The translations under genes were made by a program, and so were the position numbers. Under the pieces are notes generated by a model, which saw only the letters and a program-made list of their open reading frames with translations, searched no databases and was not told where the DNA came from. Of a stretch of DNA of 64,000 nucleotides, positions 10,093 to 20,516 are shown piece after piece (within the stretch, counting starts at the first letter, position 1; each line of letters begins with the position of its first letter). Origin of the DNA: Arachnopeziza araneosa (taxonomy: Eukaryota; Ascomycota; Leotiomycetes; Helotiales; Arachnopezizaceae); NCBI GenBank assembly GCA_003988855.1, contig QYAI01000082.1, positions 1 to 64,000 on the forward strand, read 5' to 3'.

Positions 10093-11759
10093 ATGACTTT
10101 ACTTGTGAATATATTTGATCTTATCCATGTTTTTCAGTACCACGTTTTCATAGTATTCATCTGTGGCATCATCTGGCGGGAATGGGCATCATACCACAGG
10201 CTAACTGCCTTCAGAGGCCCACCGCTTGCAGCCTTCACATCACTTTGGATGGTGAAGAAAATCTCAACCAGTAGGAATCACCTTGAATTGTATGATGCAT
10301 ACCTCAGATATGGTATTGTTATCCTTGTGTCCATACCAAAGGCGAAGACTCATTTCCTCCAGGCGAACTTGCCAGGATCGCTCCAAACATACTGATCACC
10401 AGTGACCCTGACCTTCTGCAGCGTATGAGCGCTGCTAGATCCGGTTATACGAAATCAAAGTGGTATTCCAGCCAAAAGGTTGAACCTAACCGCAATAACC
10501 TGATCTCGGAAATCGACGAGAGTATCCACAACAAGCAACGAGCGAAATTAGCAATTGGCGTAAGTTAGGGTCCAAGTCATACAATAATTTTGGAACTTAC
10601 CTTAAGGTAGTACTCTGGAAAGGAAATTGATGGTCTGGAAGCGTTGGTTGACAGACATGTTGTTTCACTAAAAAACCTCATTCGAAGCAAATATATCACC
10701 TCCAATGCCACCATTAAACAGTTTGATCTAGCAAGTAGTGCCGGTTTCTTTACAATGGATGTCACCACCGATATGGCATTTGGTCGAACCTGGGGATGTC
10801 TGGTCAAGGATGAAGACGTGAATAAATGGTTCAGCTCAATGCAAGAATTAATCCCGGTTATTGCCCCATTCTCCAGCATACCTTTGGTTGCATGGCTCTT
10901 AAGAATCCCGGCGATCGCAAAACTCATCATGCCATCAGATTCTGATGAGAATGGTGCGGGACGATTAATGGCACTTTCAAAAGAAGCTGTGAAAGGACGG
11001 TTTGACTGCGAGAATCCTGGCCAAGAGAGAGACATGCTAGGGAGCTTCATCCGTCACGGTCTTACCAAGTCCGAAGCTGCCACAGAAGCTTCACTCCAGA
11101 TGTGAGTACTTAGTCAGCCCCCGAACATGACTGACGACGGTGACAGAATAGCAGGAGCTGAAACAACAGCAACAACCATTCGTGCCACCATGTTATTCGT
11201 CATGTCTAATCCCCAAATCTACTATACGCTCCAACGAGAAATCGATTCAACCAAACTGCCAACATCCATCATCTCGGACGAAAAGGCACGCACCCTCCCT
11301 TACCTTCAAGCAGTCATCAAGGAAGGCGCACGGATGTGGCCACCAGCCACAGGCCTCTTATCCAAAGTCGTCCCACCACAAGGCGATACCATCAATGGGC
11401 GTTTTGTCCCTGGTGGAACAGAGATCGGTCAGTGTGCTTGGGGAGTCCAACGCAGCAAAGAGGTCTTTGGAGAAGATAGCATGATTTTCCGTCCTGAGAG
11501 ATGGCTTGAAGCTGAAGATGAGGGGCTCGAGAAGATGGAGAAAAGCCTAGGATTGGTGTGGGGATATGGAAAGTATTCTTGCTTGGGTAAAAGTATCGCG
11601 TTTCTGGAGCTGAATAAGGTGTTCTTTGAGTTGCTGAGAAACTTTGACTTTGCTCTCGTGGATCCCACGAATCCGTGGTTCAGCGCCAATTATGGGCTGT
11701 GGATTCAGAAGAATATGTTTGTGAAGGTTACGGAAAGAGTGAGGAAGGAAAGCAGCTAG
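10093..11759 (+). CDS. Cytochrome P450 monooxygenase, pisatin-demethylase-like
   Basis: Four exons close in phase: 10093-10312, 10363-10559, 10611-11101, 11147-11759, giving 506 residues, a normal P450 length. The N-terminus is one hydrophobic segment (VFIVFICGIIW), an ER anchor, followed by the proline hinge FRGPPLAA. Later motifs are the I-helix AGAETT, the K-helix EGAR (ExxR), and the heme loop WGYGKYSCLG with the Cys ligand. The overall pattern (RYG, ELARIAPN, YSGKEIDGLE, YGKYSCLGK) matches the fungal group that includes pisatin demethylase, where Tyr at the usual Arg position of the heme loop is common. It would use O2 and NADPH-P450 reductase to hydroxylate or demethylate a small molecule; the substrate cannot be told. 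No other biosynthetic genes sit beside it. Confidence 0.9.
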
Positions 11760-12287
11760 CATCTCTCAAAGATGAAAATATGAGTGGGTTGAAACGAATG
11801 CTTGATCTGACATTTTCGGGTGTGTACCATTTCCATTGCGGGAAATGTTAGATGTTAAGCCTCCATAGTACAATACGCACTATCTTACTTATCTTGAATC
11901 GGATTTCAAACCCTCCTCGAGATACTGGGGATCTCGGCTCTTGGAAGGAATGTAAACATACCTTGGGGGTGTAGTTGAGCTACGTGCTTCGAAGAGGGCT
12001 ACTATCAGCGAAGACAGGCAGCAAACCGAGTCTGTTTTCCCCCTAGAATCACTCCTTCGAGACCAAATGAGAATCACAAGTTTTATTGAACTGTTATGTT
12101 TGAGATTTCGAGTCCTCCTACACATGCACATATGGTAAGAACTTAGCCTCACACCCTCCAACCAGATCGAAGGCTGACTCATCGATGCCCAACTATCCCC
12201 AACTCAGTCTTCTCATGTTTCCATGCTGACTCTCATCCAGCCTGCACCTACTCGACTCACTCAGGACGCTACATACACGCAGCAAAG
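11760..12287. other. Intergenic region
   Basis: 3' flank of the P450 gene and 5' flank of the 2EXR gene. The last 100 bases are CA/CT-rich, typical of a fungal leader. The frames seen on the minus strand are short and not convincing. Confidence 0.5.
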
Positions 12288-13520
12288 ATGACCTCGGACT
12301 CAGATCTCACCACCCCTCACACCTTCCACTCCTTCCCCCGTCTCCCTTATGAGATCCGGCATCAGATATGGGCATCCGCCCTCCCAGGACCGCGGATCGT
12401 CTACATCCAACGCCTCCGCCACCCCGCCGAGCCAGCACCCATCATCCATTCCCCCTTATCACTATTGCAAACCCCGCCCTCCCCGATCCGGACCTATTTC
12501 CGCACGCCCGCCTCGAGCAACACGCACCTCACCGCGCTCTCACACACATGTCGAGAATCCCGCTCCGTCATCCACGGCCACTACGCGCTCTTATCCCCGC
12601 CCGGCTCCTCCTCACCAGCACTATGGTTCTCCTTCGCGCACGACTACCTCTTCCTGGACTTCGGCCGCCTGCCCACCCTGCCCTACAATCAATCTCATCT
12701 CAGCAGCTCCGCCCCTAGCGACGCCTTCCTCGCGCCGTACGCGGCCCCGCCCATCGCGGCGGGCTTCGCAGCGCGGGTGCGTCACCTCGCTGTGCACAAC
12801 AACGGGTACCGGCGGTACATGGGCGCCGATCTGCACGCCGGCGTGCTGGCCACCTTCCCCAACCTGCGGGTCCTGGTGCTCGCGGACCAGTTCCACGGGC
12901 GGGAGGAGGCGGGCGAGGAACTGGCCTTCCTGAACGGGGCGGTGACGCGGGATGCGGATTTGCATGTGGCGGGTGAGGAAGAGCGCAGGGGGAAGCAGGA
13001 GGCGGAGGAGGCGGAGGAGGCGGAGGAGGCGGAGGAGGCGGAGGAGGCGGAGGAGTGGGAGCTGGAGTTCGGGCGGAAGTTGCTCCTCTGGCGGGACAGG
13101 CCCGTCTACGCCATCTCCCCCACGGTCGAAGAGGCAGGCTACCGCACCGAGCTCGCCCGGCGCGCGACCCCTCACCAGCCACTCATCCTCAAGCGCTCCA
13201 TCACCACGTCCCGCGTCAAGAGAGCACTCCTCGCCATCTGCGGCTCTGAAGCGGGATACGCGCTGCTCGACGGTCTGGACTGGGGGTTCGTCATGGAGCA
13301 CAGCCCGTACACCGGCGCGCTGGATCTCGGCAAGCAGATTGCCTACTTGGAGTTGGCCATGGAGCGGTTGTCCACCAAGATCCTCGATGATTCGCTGGGC
13401 GTCGAGGTTGAGGGGGCGTACGTGGGGAATGTCTGGGATTTCATGTGGAGGATTCAGAAGTTGGAGGTGGAGAGAGAGATGGCGGAGATCGTCTTGAGGG
13501 AGGCTGAGGAGACGAGTTGA
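12288..13520 (+). CDS. 2EXR-domain protein
   Basis: Single exon, 410 residues. Residues 13-35 carry the fungal 2EXR signature FHSFPRLPYEIRHQIWASAL, followed by the usual HTCRESR block near residue 90 and LWFSFAHDYLFLDF near 115. This F-box-like fungal family is large and of unknown function. Residues about 236-255 are an uninterrupted Glu-Glu-Ala run encoded by a 9-base repeat. The gene is far more GC-rich and C-ending in codon use than its neighbours, especially 12400-13300. The start ATG follows a CA-rich leader and precedes the domain by only 12 residues, as usual in the family. Confidence 0.85.
   Translation: MTSDSDLTTPHTFHSFPRLPYEIRHQIWASALPGPRIVYIQRLRHPAEPAPIIHSPLSLLQTPPSPIRTYFRTPASSNTHLTALSHTCRESRSVIHGHYALLSPPGSSSPALWFSFAHDYLFLDFGRLPTLPYNQSHLSSSAPSDAFLAPYAAPPIAAGFAARVRHLAVHNNGYRRYMGADLHAGVLATFPNLRVLVLADQFHGREEAGEELAFLNGAVTRDADLHVAGEEERRGKQEAEEAEEAEEAEEAEEAEEWELEFGRKLLLWRDRPVYAISPTVEEAGYRTELARRATPHQPLILKRSITTSRVKRALLAICGSEAGYALLDGLDWGFVMEHSPYTGALDLGKQIAYLELAMERLSTKILDDSLGVEVEGAYVGNVWDFMWRIQKLEVEREMAEIVLREAEETS
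13001..13055 (+). repeat. 9-base GGCGGAGGA microsatellite in coding sequence
   Basis: About six perfect copies of a 9-base unit coding for (Glu-Glu-Ala)n inside the 2EXR gene. In-frame length change is expected between strains. Confidence 0.9.
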
Positions 13521-13901
13521 TATAGATGGAGCTAAGAGGGCGCTTTAGAATAGTCTGAGAACGTCTACCGAGGTATGACATGTGAGATTCTTTGATACTC
13601 AGTAATAATTATGACATTCACAAAAGCACTTCAGCAGCATAAATAGGTGACACAGCTCCTCTCTATTAATTTGGGAAACCAACTTTCACCGCAAGGACTA
13701 TAACTATCATACAACAGATCCTGAAGACCAGCCACTTTTGGAATGCAAGGGAAATGCCGCTTGAAGAGAAAAGTACATGCGTAAGGAAGAGCAGACCCGC
13801 CGGCCATTGGTATCCTTAAACGCCGTGCTGATGCTATTAGTAAAACCAGAGAACCGCCGCAAAAGTGCAGATGATGGTACAAGCAGGTGCTCGAAGATCT
13901 C

Positions 13902-15533
13902 CTATTCAATCACCTCGGTCTTGATGGTGGGAGCCTTCCAGGCATGCCGGTTTCCCCACTGCTCGTTGAAATACTTCTCGAAAGCGATACAGTCCTTGAA
14001 CGGCTTGTCGTTCTCCGTCCAGTACTCATAACAGTTCTGAAAGATCAAGCGAACATCGGCTTCAAAATCATCAGAAGCGCCATACTCGTTCCGGGACATC
14101 TTGCCGTGAATGGTTCGCAGATCCATGGGGCGCTTAATGACGTCGAAATAGTTTGGAACATTGTGAAGGATAGGGTCAACGGGGTCCTTGAATGGTCCAA
14201 CGAGACGAGTCCAATAACCAGGGCCGGACATCATTCGGCCGATGAGATCGCGACAGAAGTTCATCTCCCTGTTACCGTCCATTGGAATTGGCGCTACCTG
14301 CGATGAGATTCGGCGATTGTTCTTGCGACCCGTGGGATCTGAGCGGCGAACCGGTTTCTTGATAATAGGCTTCGCCTCATATGGCTCGTCATTGTTATTG
14401 ACAAAGCTCACTTCTGATTTTCGAACGCGCTTGATAGAGGAGCGGGGTGGTTCGATGAGGTTGATCTCATTGGCGATGTTCAATGGTGGAATTTGAATGG
14501 GAAGTGCTTGTGCATCATGAACGACGATCCCACCAGCAGGGTATTCAGCCATAGCAACGACAAGATCGCTCAAGATTTCTTGCGGGAGAGATTTAGCAAA
14601 CTGATTGCGGACATGAGGGGCGGTATGCACTGTATGAATTAGTTTAGCACGTCAAGACGAGATTGGACATACTGTGTTCTGCAACCCATGAGATGAGCAT
14701 TCGTCTTAGACCACTGCCCTCTTCAGTCTCAACCCAAGCTTTGATAAGCAGACCAGAACCGGGACCCGAATTGGTGAGCGCACGACGTTCAGCGAAAGCA
14801 TCAAGCACGGCGATCCGTAGTAGGGGCATCCTCAATTTGGTTGCCAGAGCCCAGACACCTAATAACTGAGCGTACTCTGGGATCAGTCTACCACTCTCCT
14901 TCTCATAGACTTTGCCAGTGTACAAGAAGACTTGGAAGCAACCGAATACCGTGACGTCAATCTCAGCGAGCTTGATGATGGTTTCGAGGCCGTCCTGGTT
15001 GTTTCTGAATTCTTCGCGGTAGTAGGGACACTTGGCGATGAGGACATTCTTTTGGATACCGAAGGGAATCTCATCTGGACCGATCAAGAAGATGGCAAAT
15101 TGAGGGTGAGGGTCACTGGTGAGAGTCAGCAGATGAGATGAGTGAGACTGGATGAAACTCACTGCCATGAGATGGGGAGAGTTGCATCAGCCGCATCTTC
15201 GGTCAGATCGACGCCTTGATATGCCGCGTTTTCACCATTGACTGGGCCCTTGATGAGGCCATTGACAGTGCTCATACTACCTCCATTGGCCGCACTCATA
15301 GCTGCGCTGGCATTCCCATTGACCACGATGGGCGAGGCTCCATTCATTGTAGATGAATGGTGAGAGGATTTGATGAGCCTGGGGTAAGGCGAGATGTAGA
15401 GGCGAGGGAGGGGAGGAAGAAGAAGCTTCGGTTCGACTGCAGATTGCCTGATAGGCGTCGCAGGAGGAGATTGTCGGAGCGACGACGCCTGCTGTGAGCC
15501 GGCGGAGGTGGAATCCATACTTGCGTGGTGCAC
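13902..15533 (-). CDS. BTB/POZ plus bromodomain protein
   Basis: Exons 15533-15163, 15115-14673 and 14629-13902 join in phase through introns of 47 and 43 bases, giving 513 residues. Residues 1-120 are Ser/Ala/Asn-rich and disordered. Residues about 125-200 form a BTB/POZ fold (FAIFLIGPDEIPFGIQKNVL, CPYYREEF, LAEIDVTVFGCFQVFLYTGKVY), a protein-protein and Cul3-type interaction module. Residues about 400-500 are a bromodomain (PVDPILHNVPNYFDVIKRPM, DLRTIHGKM, DVRLIFQNCYEYW). The residue that aligns with the acetyl-lysine-binding Asn (NCYxYN in BET proteins) is Trp here. A basic linker (RRSDPTGRKNNRR) lies before the bromodomain. A nuclear chromatin or ubiquitin-ligase adaptor role is inference. 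The gene has a clear ATG and a GC-rich leader. Confidence 0.85.
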
Positions 15534-16130
15534 GGTCCAGTCTCGGTGACGGATTTACTTTAGACCGGTGGGTGGAGGGACCGCGGGAAAATTCTCTTAG
15601 CGCCCTCTTGAGCGAGGTGTTCGGAAAAACCTTTCTCCTGAGCCCTGAGGCTCAATGTCGATTCATGATTTGACTCTCTGAAAATTAAAATTCACCTTGA
15701 TGGTATATAATACACAGCGACAACTGCGGCTTGTTTGCCTGGGTTCGATATCGCTGTTTGAGTTTAGCTCTTGCAAAGAAAAAATCTACTCATATTGTCG
15801 AAAGATCTTGCCAACATTTAACAACTCTTGGACAAGGTCGAATGTTGATATATACTTGTACACTCTCAAATTAAAAATCTTAATTGATTGTATAACATAA
15901 TCATTAGCCATTATAGCTCATTAACCAGGATCGATGTTGCTCTAAATTCAGCTCTTATAAAATCAATTACCTGGGTTTATTGTACATACGCACCATCGAC
16001 ATTCAAGCCTTCTCAATCCATGCTTATATCAACAGCCCACGCATAAACAGAATTTATTACAATCTCATAGTGACGCTGAAAATTATACAAGAATCATACC
16101 CAGTTCCGCTTCCAGCCCTACATAACACCC
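15534..16130. other. AT-rich intergenic region with weak internal repeat
   Basis: Strongly AT-rich between 15660 and 16080. Two diverged blocks resemble each other (around 15740-15776, CTGGGTTCGATATCGCTG, and around 15926-15966, CCAGGATCGATGTTGCTC, both followed by TTTAGCTCTT-like sequence). Open frames here are short and low in complexity. Confidence 0.5.
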
Positions 16131-18650
16131 TCACGAACCTAACCCTTTCTCGCTGTCATCCAATCCCTCCGAGAAATTACTCTTCCTCAATGGAAGCGAC
16201 CTTTTCTCCGCCGATGCCGATCCGGATGCCATACCTATCTCGCTTCCGATCCCAATGCCCTCTTTAGGACTAACTGGACTCACTAATGAGTGTCGCTGTG
16301 CGCTTTGCCCTGCTCCCTCGGTACTGATACTTGTATCTGAGACCTGTCTTAGATGGCCTTTCTCCGTCTCGCTTAGATAAGAAACACCACTTGCTATGCG
16401 GTTAATCCCTGGTGCTGCTGCTGCTGTTGTTTGTGATTGGAATTGGTCGGGCGGTGTGGGTGACGAAGGTTGAGAGACGGAGGAAGTGGTAGATGCTGAG
16501 CGCGTGTGTTTGATTGAAGGAGGCTTGGCAAATGGAACAAATCCTGTGCCGGTGTCGTACAGTTCGGAGGGTTGGGATGTATCTAGATAACGTCAGGGCG
16601 TGGAAGCCGGTGAGTGAGGGCAAGAGGAAAGCTAACCAGGCATCTCATGGATCTGTGCCCCCTGCACTTCAGGGATATAGGGCCTATGTTCCTCATATGG
16701 ACTTGCAGGTACTGTTTCGTCGGTCGTAACAGTAGGCGCCTTGTCCGCTTCCACCGCAGCTGGAGTTCTCAAAAGCCATCTCGCGATACGATTGTGACTG
16801 TCCATTGTTCCTGCTTCGCTCATATTGCCGTTATCGCCTACTCTGAGAAGCCGTCGGCGACGCCAGACTACGATCCCAATCACGATGATTGTGAGAATGA
16901 AGAGGCCACCAATGACACCCACAACGGGCGCAACATATGATGGCGTTCCACTTTTCGGAACAGCGGATGGTAGGAGGGTAGTCCGAGGTGTGGAAGTCGG
17001 AGAGGGAGAGGGAGAGTATGGATACCAGTTTGTGATTTTTGATTTATCGTAGGCTGCCCCGAACAGAGCAGTCATGGAAGTATTGGAAAAGCCGGAGGGT
17101 TTTGGTGCAGTCTGGATTGCACCCCCGGTCCCTGAGCCGCCAATTGCGGAGTAAACGACCTCCGGGACAGTATAGTTGCTCCATTGTTTTGGGTCATAAC
17201 TTTCAATCCATAAATTGCTACTGAGATTGTACACTTGGACAATATTTCCATCGAGGCAAGCAACAATGTCGCCAACGGAAGCTTGGGAACCACCAATTAC
17301 CAACATTTGGTCTGGATAGGGTTTCACGCATTTGTGGCTAGCTCGAGCGTGGTCAGGGATTCCTGTGTATACCTTTGTCCATATGAATGAAGGAACTGAA
17401 AGAATCCAGACGTCATCACTGAAACCTTGAGTAGCATCAGTACCACTAAATCCTCCATACCAGTAAATATTGTGGCTTGAACCATCTTGAGCAGAAGCCA
17501 CTACGGTACAACCCTGCGTTAATTGCCCTGGCTGGTCTCCAGAAGTTGGTTGTTCATACCAAATCCGATTGGCAATGTCATATACCGAGACTGTTTTCAT
17601 GAAGGCTGGGCTTTGCAATTGCTAAAATCGTGAGTGAATGACCGAATAAATATATTAAGGACAACCTACGCTTTCAGCGGTCTCTGTGGCATTGTCTGAT
17701 TGATCAACATTGGAGTATTCGGGGTCAATAACACCGCCAATGGCTATCAGAACTCCTTGTTGGGAGACAGGAATCCACACTAATTCCGGATTTGCACGAC
17801 CGGGGACACTTGTTGGCAGAGTGTAGTTGTTCCACGTTTCTTGCTGTTGAACTGTCATGTTCAGCTGAATTAAAGTTGTTGACAGTTGATCAGCATTGTC
17901 AGCTTCGGTGAAGTCGTAGTAAACAGGTCCGTGAGTTGCGGACCTGAGCCCACCAAAGTAGAAACCCAAATTCTCTGATGGGATACTGACCCCTCCACCA
18001 TATGCAACATAATTTGTTACTCCGTCTGATAAAAGATCTTGAGCGAAGCCTTTCCGAAACTGTCGTGGGACGGCGGAGAACACCTGATAAGACAGCACTT
18101 CATCTCCAGATGGAGAGGAATATGCAGCCGTATCTAAAGGGAGGCCACCGTATGTGAACCACTCATAGTCGTTTGCAAGCATTGTTCCATCAATATATAG
18201 AGATCCGAAATTGTTCGCATTTCCCTGACCGCCGAGTGCTTTTGACAATCGGGTGAAGACCTGGCTAATATTCTGCTTTGGGTCGGTATCAAAGGAAGAG
18301 CTAAAATTTAACTGGTAGACTAATCCGAGAGGATTACCTGAGATCATCAGTTAGAGCACAGGCTCTGCGAGTCAAACAAGCCTTACCGTCGCTCGTCGGA
18401 GGACCAAAAGTACCATCAGAGAGTCCCGGCTTCCAATATAGATAGCCCCCATCGATATACACAGTATCTCGAACAACCGCAGCTATGAATCTGGTTAGTC
18501 CATCAAGCATCACAAAAGAAAACCCATACCTCGGGGAGACTGCCAGGAGCACATAGTCGCGTTGATTTGAGTTGAGGTCCATCCTGATTCCTGGCCGGCG
18601 CAAAGGTGTACAAACCCTGCCGCCAACACGAGTAACCCCAGATACATCAT
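16131..18650 (-). CDS. Secreted/type I membrane kelch-repeat protein
   Basis: Five exons close in phase: 18650-18530, 18482-18387, 18337-17670, 17621-16637 and 16582-16131, giving 773 residues. The N-terminus MMYLGLLVLAAGFVHLCAGQ is a signal peptide. Residues about 30-450 hold kelch-type blades (VYIDGGYLYW, WFTYGGLP, LGFYFGGL, IAIGGV, IYWYGGFSG, MLVIGGSQA) with many N-glycosylation sites. A single transmembrane helix (GVIGGLFILTIIVIGIVVW) followed by RRRRLLR lies near residue 550. The cytoplasmic tail is about 200 residues, Ser/Thr/Pro-rich, and its last 150 come from a fifth exon that follows a GTTAGC donor. This is the common fungal kelch membrane family, probably a cell-surface sensor or scaffold; the function is not established. 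The double ATG at 18650 leaves the start open by one residue. Confidence 0.88.
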
Positions 18651-20516
18651 ACTTCAACACTGAAACATTTATATACAGATTTTGATGTCGCCAGACAGTG
18701 CCCAGGTTGAGCAGCCTCGGCGCATCGCAAAAGTTCGCGAATGCAGGGTGTTCATCGACTTCACAAGAATTGCGTTTATCAAATAATCAAGACCGCCATT
18801 CAGCATAGCGAGCAGAATTTAGAACAGGGTAGACCTTGCACCAGAAGACAAAACATTTGATTTGCTGCCGTGGAATAACAATGAACCCAAGGTAAGGGGA
18901 CTGTGACCGATCATGAAAGCAACAAACAAAAGACGGGAACGCTAGGCTGTGCAATGCAACCTTTCATAAGCTCGTGTTGACAGAGTCTGGTGGGTCATGC
19001 CTGCACTTGCATGCTGCCCAAGTTGCCCAAGTTGGCTTGAATCCGATGAGCTGCAGGCCAACTGCATGAAAAGGTATGATTGGCTTCAGCCTTCTCAACC
19101 CCAGCCCGAGGGCGTATCCTCAGCCTCGCCGGAGGCCCAGTCGATGGCCGGAGCTGATACGATGACCACTGGAAATGACGGAATGAAGGCCTGGAAAGCT
19201 GAATACGAAGATTGTCGACATTTCACGATCCAGCCACCTGCGCCAAAGCCATCGACCTCAGAGCACGCCTGGTGCCGTTGGAACTCTCCCAAGACCTGGA
19301 AAGATTTGCCATCAGAGCGGGAGCACTCGGGAAGAGGATTGCGTAAATCGAATTAAGCTGCGTGCATGTTCCTGAGGCTCGATCTTCGCTGAAAGTCTCT
19401 TTCAGACGCGGCTTGGAAGCTGATTTGACGCATGTCTGCAAGTTGAAGTGTGTTGGTGGGTGGTGGGTGGAGGAGAGAAGAGCTGGCCGAAGCGGTGGAA
19501 CTTTGCTGACTAAAATTCTAACCAACAAGCAGACGACAGCGAACCCGGCGGGGCGAAGTTAACTCTATTTTGGGTCGCCTCAGAACAACATCTGCATGCG
19601 CGCATGCAAGCAGACCACCACCAATGTAGGCTTGCCACACTTGTTCAACAACCATTCTTCTTTTCCAGAGCTAGTGTAAGTATGAAACATGGCCGCACTC
19701 TCCACGCCTCGACCAACAGCTATCCATTCGTCCAAGCAAGCTGCTGAGATCCCACTAAGGGCAAAGGTGGCGGCATCTCGGTGTGGCTATTGGATTGTCC
19801 AAAACCTCTGCATCAGGGTCCTTAACGAGCACAGCGAACGCAAGAGTCGATCCGTCAGAGATGACACAAATAGCTGGGAGTGGAGATGGTTCCGGGGAAG
19901 GCCTGGGAGTCCCGCCAACCTGCACAGCATTACTTCCATGCTCCCTTCTATGTTTGGCAATTGAGAGGCTTTTTCAGCAACCCAGCACTTCGTCATAGGC
20001 TCGATCGATGCTTCTCAAGCTCAGCCTTTGAATCCTACAAGCCTGTTGGAACACCAGCCTAGGATCTCCATCCTCGAGCCTTGCCGGATCAGAAAAGGCT
20101 GTCGAAGTGATTGAATCTTAGCAAGAACTTCAGCGAAAATGTGGTCAGATTGCCCAAACCGATCTTTATGGACAAATGGGATATGGTGCAACATAGCCCA
20201 CCTGATGTCCCTTATGTTGATCCAACGGCGTAATAACCAAGTTGGCACTGTGCGGGAAATTGGGAGAGTTTGCAAAGTGTGGTTCAATTTCTGGCGAATC
20301 AACACCTCTTCACGGCTACCCATGTCCCTCCGATTCCCAACTCAGCCTTGGACTGACGCACCTTGTCGTATATGAGTCGAGGCACACCGACTCCCACGAT
20401 CTACATATCGATCGTTATTCAAGGCTCAGAAGTCGCAGTTGACTTTCAACATTCGCTGCAATAATTTAATGTCTTTTACCCGTTAGTTCTGTGTTCGGTC
20501 TAGCAACAGTGATTCA
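18651..20516. other. Long stretch without a supported gene
   Basis: Both strands carry overlapping frames of 60-120 codons, but none has splice-joinable neighbours, a recognisable domain or consistent codon use. The sequence is moderately GC-rich, unlike the AT-rich spacers elsewhere. It must hold the promoters of the kelch gene (minus) and the wall-protein gene (plus). A non-coding transcript is possible but nothing shows it. Confidence 0.45.

Noticed and set aside
12349..13497. Several long alternative frames on both strands, including Pro- and Arg-rich ones
   Set aside because: They are shadows of the GC-rich 2EXR gene and its GGCGGAGGA repeat.
10093..15533. A secondary-metabolite cluster around the P450 gene
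   Set aside because: No synthase, transferase, transporter or pathway regulator lies next to it.
15740..15755. GGTTCGAT in an AT-rich spacer as part of a tRNA
   Set aside because: The T-loop match is incomplete and no stems form; treated as part of a weak repeat pair.
18997..20442. Frames of 60-120 codons between the kelch and wall-protein genes
   Set aside because: They overlap on both strands, lack splice partners and domains, and have no start context or signal.
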